From positions 248,001 through 312,000 of the forward strand of contig NZ_JAGOPN010000002.1 in the NCBI RefSeq assembly GCF_017991995.1: DNA of 64,000 nucleotides. The letters run 5' to 3'. A program made the position numbers and the translations under genes. The notes under the pieces are model-generated. The model was not told the DNA's origin. It did no database searches and saw only the letters and a list, made by a program, of their open reading frames with translations. The stretch is from Pseudacidovorax sp. (GTDB lineage Bacteria; Pseudomonadota; Gammaproteobacteria; Burkholderiales; Burkholderiaceae_C). This document shows positions 14,884-25,683 of this stretch, in pieces. Positions within the stretch are counted from its first letter, which is position 1, and each line of letters starts with the position of its first letter.

Positions 14884-17045
14884 GCGAGGGTCCACCACGT
14901 CACCGCCAGCGGCGGCACGGCGATCGCCAGGTGCTGGTCCTGGCCGTGCATCGGCTCGGGCACCGTGTTGGCCATCCCGTTGACCACGCCGCTGCCGCCG
15001 AAGCGTTCGCTGTCGGTGTTGAGCACCTCGCGCCAGGCGCCGGCCCGGGGCACGCCCACGCGGTAGTCGTGGCGCACCACGGGCGTGAAGTTGGCCACCG
15101 CCAGCAGCAGGGCGCCGTCGGGGGCGCGGCGCACGAAGGCGAAGACGGACTGCGCCTCGTCGTCGTGCACCATCCATTCGAAGCCCTGCGGCTCGCAGTC
15201 CTGCTCGAACAGGGCCGGAAAGTGGCGGTACAGGCGGTTGAGTTCGCGTACCAGGCGCTTCACACCCTGGTGCGGCGCCTCGTCGAGCAGGTGCCAGTCC
15301 AGGCCGCGGTCGTGGCTCCATTCGCGCGTCTGGGCGAACTCGCCACCCATGAACAGCAGCTTCTTGCCCGGATAGGCCCATTGCCAGCCGTACAAAAGCC
15401 GCAGCCCGGCAAAGCGCTGCCAGTCGTCGCCGCCGGCCATCTTGTCGATGAGCGGGCCCTTGCCGTGCACCACCTCGTCGTGCGACAGCGGGAGCACGAA
15501 GTTCTCGCTGTGGGCGTACATCAGGCCGAAGGTGATCTGCCGGTGCTGGTGGCGGCGGTGCAGCGGATCGGTGTGGGCGTAGGCCAGCGTGTCATTCATC
15601 CAGCCCATGTTCCATTTGTAGTGGAAGCCCAGGCCGCCAGCTTCGGGCGGCTGGGTGACGCGGGGGAAGCTGGTCGATTCCTCGGCGAAGGTGACGGCGC
15701 CCGGCCGCTCGGTGCCCACCACCTGGTTCATGCGGCGCAGGAAGGCGATGGCCTCCAGGTTCTCGCGGCCGCCGTGTTCGTTGGGCAGCCACTCGCCGTG
15801 CGGGCGGCTGTAGTCCCGGTACAGCATGGAGGCCACCGCATCCACCCGCAGGCCATCGATGCCGAAGCGCTCCAGCCAGTAAAGCGCATTGCCGACCAGG
15901 TAGTTGCACACCTCGGTGCGCTTCCAGTTGAAGATGAGCGTGTTCCAGTCGCGGTGGAAGCCCTCGCGCCGGTCCTCGTACTCGTAAAGGGCGGTGCCGT
16001 CGAAGCGCGCCAGGCCATGCGCGTCGGTGGGAAAGTGCGCCGGCACCCAGTCCAGGATCACGCCCAGCCCGGCGGCATGGGCGGCCTGCACGAAATGGCG
16101 AAAGTCCTCCGGCGTGCCGAAGCGCGAGGTCGGCGCATACAGGCCGATGGGCTGGTAGCCCCAGGAGCCGTCGAAGGGATGTTCGCTGACGGGCAGCAGC
16201 TCCAGGTGGGTGAAGCCCAGCCCGGCGGCATAGGGCACCAGCGTCTCGGCCAGCTCGCGGTAGCTGAGCCATTCATGGCCGTTCTTGCGGTGCCAGGAGC
16301 CCAGGTGCACCTCGTAGATGCTGATGGGCGCGTCGCGCCGGTTGGCGGCAGCGCGCTCGGGCGGCAGCGGCAGGGGCGGCGGCAATTCGCGAACCACGCT
16401 GGCGGTGCCGGGCCGCAGGCGGGCGCCGAAGGCGTAGGGGTCGGCCTTGCGCAGCAGCGCCCCGTCCGCGGCCAGGATCTCGAATTCGTAGGCATCGCCC
16501 GGCTGCACGTGCGGCGCGAAGATCTCCCACACGCCGCATTCGGGGCGCCGCCGCATCAGGTGGCGGCGACCGTCCCAGGTGTTGAAGTCGCCCACCACCG
16601 ACACGCGGCGCGCATGCGGCGCCCAGACGGCAAAGGCCACGCCGTGCACGCCGGCCTGGACGCGCGGATGCGCGCCCAGCACCTCGAAGGGCCGCAGGTG
16701 CGTGCCTTCGGCCAGCAGCCACACGTCCAGGTCGGACAGCACGGGCCCGAAGCGGTAGGGGTCGTGCAGGCGGGAGGCATGGCCGTCGTCCCACTGCACC
16801 TGCAACAGGTAGCCCAGTTCGGCCGGGGCGGAGGGCACCAGGGCGGCGAAGACATCCGAGTCGCCCTGGCGCTGCAGCACCGCCAGCGGATCGCCCGAGG
16901 CCGCATGCAGCACCGCCACCTGACGCGCCCCCGGCAGCAGGGCCGCGATGCGCAGCCCGCCGGCCACGCGGTGCGGGCCGAGCACGGCGAAGGGGTCGCC
17001 ATGCTCGGCCCGCATGAGGGACTGGATTTCGCCGTCGGAAAGCAT
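14880..17045 (-). CDS. glgB: 1,4-alpha-glucan branching enzyme
   Basis: GH13 enzyme that makes alpha-1,6 branches in glycogen. From [23 protein letters not shown] it has 721 residues: the N-terminal GlgB domain with [10 protein letters not shown], a CBM48 module, then the catalytic barrel. Active-site residues lie in [17 protein letters not shown] (nucleophile Asp, about 400), FAEEST (Glu, about 455) and SHDEVVHGK (about 520). It is the first gene of the glg operon. No clear ribosome binding site is seen before this ATG, but the family N-terminus fits it. The promoter should lie in the 206-bp gap shared with the divergent leuS. Confidence 0.96.
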
Positions 17046-17251
17046 TCGGAAAAGGGGGAAGGCGAAGAGGACGCCGCAGGGGTTCCAAATGTAGCGAATA
17101 CCCTGGGCCGTCCGACGGGACGGGAGGCCAGGGCGGTACCGGTGGTCGCCCGCGCCGCAAGCGAGAAACGGGCCACCCCGTGCGGCCTGCGCCAAGCCCT
17201 GATAATCGCCGGTCCCCGGCCCGCCCTGCGCCGGGCGCCTGTGCCAAGCCC

Positions 17252-19906
17252 ATGAATCCCACCTACCAACCGAGTGAAGTCGAGTCCGCCGCCCAGGCCG
17301 ACTGGACCGCCGCCGATGTCTACCGCGTGACCGAGGTCGCGGGCAAGAAGAAGTACTACGCCTGCTCCATGCTGCCGTACCCCAGCGGCAAGCTGCACAT
17401 GGGCCATGTGCGCAACTACACCATCAACGACATGCTGGCGCGCTACCTGCGCATGAGCGGCTACAACGTGCTCATGCCCATGGGCTGGGACGCCTTCGGC
17501 CTGCCGGCCGAGAACGCGGCGCTCAAGAACGGCGTGCCGCCGGCCAAGTGGACGTACGAGAACATCGCGTACATGAAGGGCCAGCTCCAGGCCATGGGCC
17601 TGGCCATCGACTGGAGCCGCGAGGTCGCCACCTGCGACCCCAGCTATTACAAGTGGAACCAGTGGCTGTTCCTCAAGATGCTCGAGAAGGGCATCGCCTA
17701 CCGCAAGACCCAGGTCGTCAACTGGGACCCGGTGGACCAGACCGTGCTGGCCAACGAGCAGGTGATCGACGGCCGCGGCTGGCGCACCGGCGCGCCGGTC
17801 GAGAAGCGCGAGATCCCCGGCTACTACCTCAAGATCACCGACTACGCCGAAGAGCTGCTCGACCACGTGCAGCACAAGCTGCCCGGCTGGCCCGAGCGCG
17901 TGCGGCTGATGCAGGAGAACTGGATCGGCAAGAGCAGCGGCGTGCGCTTCGCCTTCACGCACGACATCCGCGGCGCGGACGGCGCCCCGATCCAGGACGG
18001 GCGCCTGTACGTCTTCACGACGCGCGCCGACACCATCATGGGCGTGACCTTCTGCGCCGTGGCGCCGGAGCATCCGCTGGCCACCCATGCGGCGCAGAGC
18101 GATCCGAAGGTCGCCGCCTTCATCGCCGAATGCAAGGCCGGGGGTGTGACCGAGGCCGAGCTGGCCACGCAGGAGAAGAAGGGCGTGCCCACGGGCCTCA
18201 CGGTCACGCACCCGATCACCGACGAGCAGGTGCCGGTCTGGGTCGGCAACTACGTGCTGATGAGCTATGGCGACGGCGCCGTCATGGGCGTGCCGGCGCA
18301 TGACGAGCGCGACTTCGCCTTCGCCAACAAGTACGGCATCCCGATCGTGCAGGTGGTGCTGGTGGACGACGAGCCGCACTTCGACTTCCACCGCTGGCAG
18401 GACTGGTACGCCGACAAGGAACGCGGCGTCACCATCAACTCCGACAACTTCAGCGGCATGCGCCACCAGGAGGCGGTCGACGCCGTGGCGCACGCGCTGG
18501 AGGAAAAGGGCCTGGGCGCCAAGAAGACCACCTGGCGCCTGCGCGACTGGGGCATCAGCCGCCAGCGCTACTGGGGCACGCCGATCCCCATCATCCACTG
18601 CCCCGACTGCGGCCCCGTGCCCGTGCCCGAGCAGGACCTGCCCGTGGTGCTGCCCACCGACTGCGTGCCCGACGGCAGCGGCAATCCGCTGAACAAGCGC
18701 GAGGACTTCCTCGCCTGCACCTGTCCCACCTGCGGCAAGCCGGCCCGCCGCGAGACGGACACGATGGACACCTTCGTGGACAGCTCGTGGTACTTCATGC
18801 GCTACTGCGACCCGGCCAACGACCAGGCCATGGTGGCCGACGGCGCCCGCTACTGGATGCGGGGCCAGGGCGGCGCCGCGGGCGGCAGCGGCATGGACCA
18901 GTACATCGGCGGCATCGAGCACGCCATCCTGCACCTGCTGTACGCGCGCTTCTGGACCAAGGTGATGCGCGACCTGGGCCTGGTGACGATCGACGAGCCC
19001 TTCACCCGCCTGCTCACGCAGGGCATGGTGCTCAACCACATCTATTTCAAGCGCAACGCCAAGGGCGGCAAGGACTACTTCCCGCCCGCCGAGGTCACGC
19101 CCACGCTGGACGCGCAGGGCCGCATCACCGGCGGCACCACGGCCGACGGCACGGTGGTCGAGTACGGCGGCGTCGGCAAGATGGGCAAGAGCGAGCGCAA
19201 CGGCGTCGATCCGCAGGAGCTGATCGAGAAGTACGGCGCCGACACCGCGCGCCTGTACACCATGTTCACCGCGCCGCCCGAGGCCACCCTGGAGTGGAAC
19301 GACGCGGCGGTGGAAGGCAGCTTCCGCTTCCTGCGTCGCGTGTGGAACTTCGGCCAGGCGCTGGCCGCGATGCCCGCCGCCGATGGCGCCGCGCCCGGCA
19401 AGGCCGCCAAGGCCCTGCGCCGTGAGGTGCACACCGTGCTGCGCCAGGTCGACTACGACTACCAGCGCATGCAGTACAACACCGTCGTCTCCGGCGCGAT
19501 GAAGCTGCTCAACGCGCTCGAAGGTTTCAAGGCCGAGGGCGAGGAAGGCGGCGTGGCCGCGCTGCGCGAAGGCTTCGGCATCCTGCTGCGGGTGCTCTAC
19601 CCGGTCACGCCGCACCTGACGCACCAGCTGTGGAAGCAGCTCGGCTACGCCGATGCGCAGGGCGTGTTGCTCGATGCGCCCTGGCCCGTGGTCGACGAAA
19701 GCGCCCTGGCGCAGGACGAGGTCGAACTCATGCTGCAGATCAATGGCAAGCTGCGCGGCGCCGTGGTGGTGCCGGCCAGCGCCGACAAGGCCGAGATCGA
19801 GGCCCTGGCCGTGGCCAGCGAGGCCTTCACCAAGCATGCGAACGGCCAGGCCGTGAAGCGTGTGATCGTGGTGCCGGGTCGCCTGGTCAACGTGGTGGTG
19901 GCATGA
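17252..19906 (+). CDS. leuS: Leucyl-tRNA synthetase
   Basis: Class I aminoacyl-tRNA synthetase of 884 residues charging tRNA-Leu. The HIGH signature is HMGH (about 49-52) in [15 protein letters not shown]. The editing (CP1) domain includes [20 protein letters not shown]. The KMSKS loop reads KMGKS in [15 protein letters not shown] (about 641-655), a variant found in related betaproteobacteria. Zinc-ribbon-like cysteines (CPDCG, CTCPTCG) lie in the middle. The start [12 protein letters not shown] is the conserved family N-terminus; an upstream in-frame extension is discarded. The stop overlaps the lptE start. Confidence 0.97.
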   Translation: MNPTYQPSEVESAAQADWTAADVYRVTEVAGKKKYYACSMLPYPSGKLHMGHVRNYTINDMLARYLRMSGYNVLMPMGWDAFGLPAENAALKNGVPPAKWTYENIAYMKGQLQAMGLAIDWSREVATCDPSYYKWNQWLFLKMLEKGIAYRKTQVVNWDPVDQTVLANEQVIDGRGWRTGAPVEKREIPGYYLKITDYAEELLDHVQHKLPGWPERVRLMQENWIGKSSGVRFAFTHDIRGADGAPIQDGRLYVFTTRADTIMGVTFCAVAPEHPLATHAAQSDPKVAAFIAECKAGGVTEAELATQEKKGVPTGLTVTHPITDEQVPVWVGNYVLMSYGDGAVMGVPAHDERDFAFANKYGIPIVQVVLVDDEPHFDFHRWQDWYADKERGVTINSDNFSGMRHQEAVDAVAHALEEKGLGAKKTTWRLRDWGISRQRYWGTPIPIIHCPDCGPVPVPEQDLPVVLPTDCVPDGSGNPLNKREDFLACTCPTCGKPARRETDTMDTFVDSSWYFMRYCDPANDQAMVADGARYWMRGQGGAAGGSGMDQYIGGIEHAILHLLYARFWTKVMRDLGLVTIDEPFTRLLTQGMVLNHIYFKRNAKGGKDYFPPAEVTPTLDAQGRITGGTTADGTVVEYGGVGKMGKSERNGVDPQELIEKYGADTARLYTMFTAPPEATLEWNDAAVEGSFRFLRRVWNFGQALAAMPAADGAAPGKAAKALRREVHTVLRQVDYDYQRMQYNTVVSGAMKLLNALEGFKAEGEEGGVAALREGFGILLRVLYPVTPHLTHQLWKQLGYADAQGVLLDAPWPVVDESALAQDEVELMLQINGKLRGAVVVPASADKAEIEALAVASEAFTKHANGQAVKRVIVVPGRLVNVVVA

Positions 19907-20466
19907 CGACGGGCGCGCGCCTTGCCGGGCGGCCGTCGGACACGGCGCAGCGCGTCTCGCGCCGCGGCCTGCTGGCGGGCGCGGCCATGCTGCCCTTGGC
20001 CGCGCTGCTGGGCGGCTGCGGCTTCCGGCTGCGCGGGGCCGCGCAGTTTCCCTTCCGCTCCATCGCCGTGACCGGCGTACCGGGCGTGGCCGCCGAGCTG
20101 CGCCGCGCCTTGCGCGGCCAGGGCGACCTGAAGGTGCTGGCCAACACCGACCCGGTGGCCGAGGCCGAGGCCATCTGTGAGCTCAGCGACGAGTCCCGCA
20201 ACAGCGCCATCCTTTCGACCAATTCCACGGGCCAGGCCCGCGACCTGTCGATCACGCTGCAGATCAGCTACCGGCTGCGCACCAAGGACGGCCGCGAGCT
20301 GATCCCCAAGACCTCGATCACGCTGTCGCGCGACATCAGCTACAACGAGAACACCGTGCTGGCCAAGGAAGCGGAACAGAACTTCCTGTACCGCGACATG
20401 ATGCAGGACATGGCCCAGCAGCTGGTGCGCCGCCTGGCGGCGGCCAAGCCGCCCGCCGCGTCCTGA
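19903..20466 (+). CDS. lptE: LPS-assembly lipoprotein LptE
   Basis: Outer-membrane lipoprotein that plugs LptD and helps insert lipopolysaccharide. It has 187 residues, with a signal peptide containing two arginines ([20 protein letters not shown]) and a lipobox giving Cys39 (GGCGFRLRG). The CGFRLRG start of the mature protein is the LptE hallmark. Its ATG overlaps the leuS stop (ATGA), and holA follows after 13 bp. The order leuS-lptE-holA is conserved in proteobacteria and supports the call. Confidence 0.94.
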   Translation: MTTGARLAGRPSDTAQRVSRRGLLAGAAMLPLAALLGGCGFRLRGAAQFPFRSIAVTGVPGVAAELRRALRGQGDLKVLANTDPVAEAEAICELSDESRNSAILSTNSTGQARDLSITLQISYRLRTKDGRELIPKTSITLSRDISYNENTVLAKEAEQNFLYRDMMQDMAQQLVRRLAAAKPPAAS

Positions 20467-20479
20467 GTCCGTCGTCCCG

Positions 20480-21526
20480 ATGCAACTGGCCGCCGCCCAG
20501 CTCGACGCGCACCTGGCCAAGGGCCTGCGCACCCTCTACACCGTGCACGGCGACGAGCCGCTGCTGGTGCAGGAGGCGGCCGACGCCATCCGCACGGCGG
20601 GCCGCGCGGCCGGCTACACCGAGCGCAGCAGCTTCACCGTGGCCGGCGCCCACTTCGACTGGAGCAGCGTGCTGGCCGCGGGCGGCTCGCTCAGCCTCTT
20701 CGCCGATCGGCAGCTGATCGAGATCCGCATCCCGTCGGGCAAGCCCGGCAAGGACGGCAGCACCGCCCTGCAGCAGATCGCCGAGGGGGCCTCGGCCAGC
20801 GACGGCACGCTCACGCTGGTCTTCCTGCCGCGGCTGGACAAGATGACCAAGAGCGGGGCCTGGTTCGGTGCCCTGGAGTCGCACGGCGTCACGCTGCAGG
20901 TCGACCCGGTCGAACGCGGCGCCCTGCCGCAGTGGATCGCCCAGCGCCTGGCGCGCCAGGGCCAGCGCGTGAAGGCCGGGGAGGAGGGCCAGCGCACGCT
21001 GCAGTTCTTCGCCGACCGGGTGGAGGGCAACCTGCTCGCCGCCCATCAGGAGATCCAGAAGCTGGCCCTGCTGCATCCGCCCGGCGAGCTGGGCTGGGAG
21101 CAGGTCGAGGCCGCCGTCAACAACGTGGCCCGCTACGACGTGTTCAAGCTGTCGGACGCAGTGCTCTCGGGCAACGCCCCGCGCGTGGCCCGCATGCTCA
21201 GCGGCCTGCAGGCCGAGGGCGAGGCGGCGGTGCTGGTGCACTACACGCTGGCCGAGGACATCCGCGCCCTCAAGCGCGTGCGCGACGCCATGGAGGCGGG
21301 CCGTCCGCTGCCCATGGCCCTGCGCGAGAACCGCATCTGGGGCCCGCGCGAGCGCGCCTTCGAGCGCGTGCTGCCGCGCCTCACGCCGCGCGCGCTGGCC
21401 CGCCTGCTGCGCGCCGCGCATGTCACCGACGGCATCGTCAAGGGCCTCAAGCAGCCCGACTGGCCCGCCGACCCCTGGCAGGCGCTGCAGCGGCTGGGGC
21501 TGATGACGGCGAAGCTGTGCGCGTGA
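20480..21526 (+). CDS. holA: DNA polymerase III delta subunit
   Basis: Clamp-loader subunit that opens the beta sliding clamp. The 348 residues begin MQLAAAQLDAHLAKGLRTLYTVHGDEPLLVQEAADAIR, the usual HolA N-terminus; the delta fold continues with ADRVEGNLLAAHQEIQKLALL and ALRENRIWG near the C-terminus. Identification rests on these motifs plus the leuS-lptE-holA order. Its stop codon overlaps the GTG start of the next gene (GTGA). Confidence 0.95.
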   Translation: MQLAAAQLDAHLAKGLRTLYTVHGDEPLLVQEAADAIRTAGRAAGYTERSSFTVAGAHFDWSSVLAAGGSLSLFADRQLIEIRIPSGKPGKDGSTALQQIAEGASASDGTLTLVFLPRLDKMTKSGAWFGALESHGVTLQVDPVERGALPQWIAQRLARQGQRVKAGEEGQRTLQFFADRVEGNLLAAHQEIQKLALLHPPGELGWEQVEAAVNNVARYDVFKLSDAVLSGNAPRVARMLSGLQAEGEAAVLVHYTLAEDIRALKRVRDAMEAGRPLPMALRENRIWGPRERAFERVLPRLTPRALARLLRAAHVTDGIVKGLKQPDWPADPWQALQRLGLMTAKLCA

Positions 21527-22290
21527 GCGCTGCAGAAGACGCCCCCATCGCCATCGTCGGCGCCATGCACGAGGAGCTGGCGGCCCTGCTTGCCGCCATG
21601 CCCGACGAACAGGCCGAGACGGTCGCCGGCCGCCAGTTCTGGCGCGGCCACCTGGAGGGCCGGCCGGTGGTCGTGGTGCTCTCGCGCATCGGCAAGGTCG
21701 CCGCCGCCACCACGGCCGCCGTGCTGCTGGCGCGCTACGGCGTGCGGGCCGTGCTCTTCACCGGCGTGGCCGGCGGCCTGGGCGACGGCGTGGCCGTGGG
21801 CGACGTGGTGGTGGCGCGTGAGCTGCTGCAGCACGACATGGACGCCTCGCCGCTCTTTCCGCGGCACGAGGTGCCACTGACCGGCGTGGCCCGTTTTGCG
21901 GCCGACGCCGCGCTGGCCGACGCCCTGGCCGCCGCGGCGCAGGAGGTGCTGGCCGCGTTGCCCACGCACCTGCCGGCCGAGGTGCAGGCCGAGTTCGCGC
22001 TGACGCAGGCGCGGCTGCACCGCGGCCTGATCGTGAGCGGTGACCGCTTCGTCGCCACGGCGGCGGAGAGCGCGGCGCTGCGCAACGCGTTGCCCGATGC
22101 GCTGGTCGTGGAGATGGAAGGCGCCGCCGTCGCCCAGGTCTGCCACGACTGGGGTGTTCCGTTTGCGGCTGTGCGCACCGTCTCCGATCGCGCCGACGAC
22201 GCGGCCCATGCCGACTTCGGCCGCTTCGTGGCCCGCGTGGCCAGCCCGTTCAGCGCGGCCATCGTGCGGCGGGCCCTGACGCGGCTGTAG
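21523..22290 (+). CDS. mtnN: 5'-methylthioadenosine/S-adenosylhomocysteine nucleosidase
   Basis: Hydrolyses methylthioadenosine and S-adenosylhomocysteine to adenine plus the ribosyl product, in methionine salvage and the activated-methyl cycle. From a GTG start overlapping the holA stop it has 255 residues. Family motifs are [10 protein letters not shown] at the N-terminus, [30 protein letters not shown] and [10 protein letters not shown] with the catalytic Asp. It is slightly longer than the E. coli enzyme (about 232). Its 3' end runs 41 bp into the antisense strand of the next, convergent gene. Confidence 0.92.
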   Translation: MSAAEDAPIAIVGAMHEELAALLAAMPDEQAETVAGRQFWRGHLEGRPVVVVLSRIGKVAAATTAAVLLARYGVRAVLFTGVAGGLGDGVAVGDVVVARELLQHDMDASPLFPRHEVPLTGVARFAADAALADALAAAAQEVLAALPTHLPAEVQAEFALTQARLHRGLIVSGDRFVATAAESAALRNALPDALVVEMEGAAVAQVCHDWGVPFAAVRTVSDRADDAAHADFGRFVARVASPFSAAIVRRALTRL

Positions 22291-22624
22291 CTTCCAGCTC
22301 GCGCCAGCCGGGCACGTGCGCCGTGAGCAGGGCCTTGAACAGGCGCCCATGATTGGGCAGGCGCAGGTGCAGCAACTCGTGCACGATGACGTAGTCCTGG
22401 AAGTCTCCGGTCCGGTGCACCAGGTCGTAGGCCAGTGTCACCGTGCCACTGGACGTGCAAGAGCCCCACTTCCTGTCCATGTCCTGAACGCGCACGGTTC
22501 GAGGATTGACCCGCAGCCTGACGGCCCAGGCCATGGTCCGCTGCCGCAGTTCCTGCACGGCGTCGCCAGATCCTCTGCGGCGCCCCGCAGCACGCCGCGC
22601 CCGATCACCCGAGCCCTCCCTCAT
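22250..22624 (-). CDS. YgjP-like (DUF45) metallopeptidase linked to type I restriction loci
   Basis: A 124-residue protein with the zinc-protease pattern HELLH at 82-86 and the third ligand region NHGRLF at 91-96. Upstream is [22 protein letters not shown], typical of the YgjP/DUF45 family. Such genes commonly follow hsdR in type I restriction-modification loci; their role there is not known. Its ATG overlaps the stop of the upstream hsd chimera (ATGA). The last residues (about [11 protein letters not shown]) are read antisense through the end of mtnN, so the original stop may have been lost when the locus landed here. Confidence 0.8.
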   Translation of the reverse strand: MREGSGDRARRAAGRRRGSGDAVQELRQRTMAWAVRLRVNPRTVRVQDMDRKWGSCTSSGTVTLAYDLVHRTGDFQDYVIVHELLHLRLPNHGRLFKALLTAHVPGWRELEATAASGPAARWPR

Positions 22625-25392
22625 CGTTCCGAATCCTTGAGCAAGGTGGCGACGACCGTGTCGACGACGCGCGTCATGGCTGCCGTGGTCAGCTTCAGCA
22701 AGGGCTGGTACAGCGCACCGCGCAGGCGCCGTCTTTCGTCCGAGTTGACGGCGGCATTCGGAAACTTGTCCCACTGGACTTCCACTTCCCGCGCCAGCGT
22801 CATGGGGTCGATGTGGGCTGCCTTCAGATCCGGGTCGTCGCGCAGCGTCCAGTAGACGCCGAAGGCACGGCTGGACAGGCCGCTCGCTGCCGTCGCTTTC
22901 ATCGCTTCCTCTTTTTCCGCAGCCAGGGCTGCAAGCTGGTCGATGGCCGCCAGGCCGGTGGTCCGGCGCTGTTCCATGTCCTTGAGGATGCGCTCGGCCC
23001 GGTCCTTCAACGGCTGCAGAACAGGCGCGGCGCTGGCGTCCTCGTCGATCTCCTTCTGCAGACCCCGGACCAGGTTGAACACCTTGCCTTCGTCGGTGCC
23101 CGAGTCGTCCCGCAGCGACTGCAGCGTCTTGGTGTCGAAGGTGATGCTCTTGGTCAGCCGGCCCAGGCCCTGCTGGGTGGCGTTCTCCTCGATCAGCCGG
23201 CGGGTCTTGTAGGCCAGATCCGCGATGAAGCCCACCTTTTCCGCATAGGCGTTACGCACGGCGGCATACAGCACCGAAAGTTGCTTGTAGATGGCGATGT
23301 GGTCGCGCAGCTCGGGCGAAGGCGACAGGATTTCCCACAGGGCCTCGATTTCCTTGTAGCGCTCGAAGAAGGCCTTGCGCACCGCGGCGTCCAGGAAGCG
23401 CCCGTAGACCACCCGCTCCAACTGCTCGTCGGCCCTGCCGTCGCCCACATCGCCCAGGTAGTCTGCCTTGACCTGAACGATCTTCTGCAGGAAGTCGGCC
23501 AGCAGCACGTCCAGGTCTTCGATGACCCCGCTCACATCGGCAGAGTCGAACTTCAGTGCCTTCCTCAGCTCGCGCAGCACCCCCACGAAGTCCACCACCA
23601 GGCCAACCTTCTTGCTGACGCCCTGGGCATCCACATAGGGCCGGTTGACCCGTGCAATGCTCTGCAGCAGCACATGGTCGCGCATGGGCTTGTCCAGGTA
23701 CAGGCAGTACAGCGGCGGCGCGTCGTAGCCGGTCAGCAGCTTGTCGGTGACGATCAGGATCTTGGGCTCGCGGTCGGGCTTCTTGAACAGCAGGCGCACA
23801 TCCTCTTCGCGCTCAGGGCTGATCTGCAGCTGGGCCACCAGCGGCCGGTCCACGATGTCCGCCGCGTTGTCGGTGTAGACCGGCACGGTCCACTCGGGCG
23901 GCAGCAGCTTGTCCAGGGCGCGCTTGTACTTGGCGCAGGCCTCGCGGTTGATGCTGGTCTCACCGCGCAGGTCGCGCTGCTTCACCTGCGTGTTGGTGAT
24001 CTCGTTGGCGAAGTCCTTGGCCTTGATCGTGATCGTGGGCAGGAAGTCCGCCAGCGGCCGCCCCTCCGGCACCGCCAGCCGCCCCTTCATGTTCTGCGTG
24101 CTCAGGCCGCCGAACAGGGCGGCGTCGCCCTTGCTCAAGATGCGGCCGAAGCCCTGGCTGTCGATGCCGCGCTCGTAGAGCACGCCAGACAGTTCCTTCT
24201 GCGACAGCGTCAGCTTTTCGCGGGCCTGCAGCCGCTCCCACTCGGCGATGCGGGTTTCGATCAGCTCCTGCTTGCGCGTCTGCACCGCGAAGTAGGTCAT
24301 CGCGAAGGCGATGTCCATGTCGTGGATCGTGGCGTTCATGTGGGCCACGGCATAGCTGGCGCCTTCCAGTTCCTGGCCGTAGAGCTTGAGCGGCACCTTG
24401 GCGATCGGGTCAAGCTCGCGCGAGACGAGCTGCAGCTTGATGAGCAGGCCGCCAGAGCCGCAGGCGAAGTCGTGGCAGGTCTCGCCCGGCCGCGGGCGCA
24501 GGATGTGCGCCATCAGGAAGCCGGCTTCGGTGGGCGTGAAGAATTCGCCCGCACTCTGCCCGGAACCTTCGGCGAACTTGCGCAGCAGGTACTCGTAGGC
24601 CCGACCCAGGAAGTCGGGCTGCACGTCGGCCAAGCCCAGGCGGTAGCGCGGGTCCGAGAAGGTCTCGATCACCTCGCGCAGCTTGGCGGGGTTGATGTCC
24701 CGCTCGCCGTTGCGCTCGGCGGCGAAGTCCACCACATCGATCACGCCGGACAGGCTGGGGTTGTGCTTGACCACGCCGCGCAGCGCGCGGGTGAGGTGCT
24801 CGCCAGCATCCTTGGGCGCCGTGCTGCGCCCCCGGTCGTCCGCGGGCCATGCGAAGGGCTCGCGACCGCTGATCACGCCCCATCGTGCCTCCGGCGGCAG
24901 GTAGAAGCGCAGCAGCGAATGGTCGGCTTCGGCGATCTGCAGGGCGGTTCTCCTGTCGCCGTAGTCCTCGGCCAGGCGTTCGACTTCGTCATCGAACACA
25001 TCGGACAGACGCTTGAGGAAGACCAGCGGCAGCAGGTAGTCCTTGAACTTGGCTGCGTCCTTTTCGCCGCGAATCGAGCACGCGGCATCCCAGAGCATCT
25101 GCTCCATCGGCTTGGTGGTGGTGGTCGCGACGTGCAGGCTCGTCTTGCGGCGACGGCTGACCTCGACGGCGGCTGTCTCAGGGCTGATTTGGTGTGCCGA
25201 CAGGCCTGCCTCGGCCGCGAGCGCCTCAATGGCCGCAGCGGCCGCTCTCTGCGGCTGCGATCCTCCTCCTTCCCATCGGTTGACTGTGGCGAAGGAAACG
25301 CCCAGACGCTGGCCCAGCTGTTCTTGCGTGAGGTTGAGGGAGGCACGGATGGCCCTCAAGAGTGCCGGAAGTTCGCCGATTTGAAATGTCAT
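22621..25392 (-). pseudogene. Chimeric remnant of a type I restriction-modification locus: HTH-HsdM / DinD / HsdR
   Basis: One uninterrupted frame of about 923 codons made of three gene pieces. Residues counted from an alternative start at 25428: 13-75 are an Xre-type helix-turn-helix; about 105-371 match the N-terminal half of HsdM (AdoMet motif DFACGSGG at 320-327). About 372-490 match the C-terminal part of DinD ([34 protein letters not shown]). About 491-935 match the C-terminal half of HsdR ([15 protein letters not shown] and [11 protein letters not shown], helicase motifs V and VI). Missing are the HsdM catalytic NPPF motif, HsdS, and the HsdR nuclease and helicase motifs I-III. It cannot methylate or cut as a normal type I system; the intact frame may be chance in GC-rich DNA or may be kept. 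An AT-rich stretch with repeated GCAAA precedes it. Confidence 0.8.
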
Positions 25393-25683
25393 TTTTGCGA
25401 TGTTTGCAATATTTGTCCGCTCCGTCAAGCCACGTGAAGCCGTAGACGGCCGGGAAGACGCTGACGGGCAGCGTCGACCTCGCGAGCTCTGGACGCCGCC
25501 ACCGTCCTACATCCGCGGGCGACGCCTTCCGCTTGGGTGCGGCCTTCCCATCGATAGGCTGCTGCCACTGGATGGTCGGCATGCCGCCTGGTTCTGCTGG
25601 CACCTGGAGAACCACCGGCCGCCGGTCCGTCCGCTTCACGCACCTCTGCGCACATCATTCATTCCGTCGAAGGAACCGGCACC

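Noticed and set aside
25393-25683. A minus-strand frame upstream of the hsd chimera reading [19 protein letters not shown] and similar
   Set aside because: I could not match it to any family, it has no ribosome binding site or codon pattern of note, and it overlaps the likely promoter of the chimera. It may be a remnant of lost hsd-locus sequence, but this cannot be supported.
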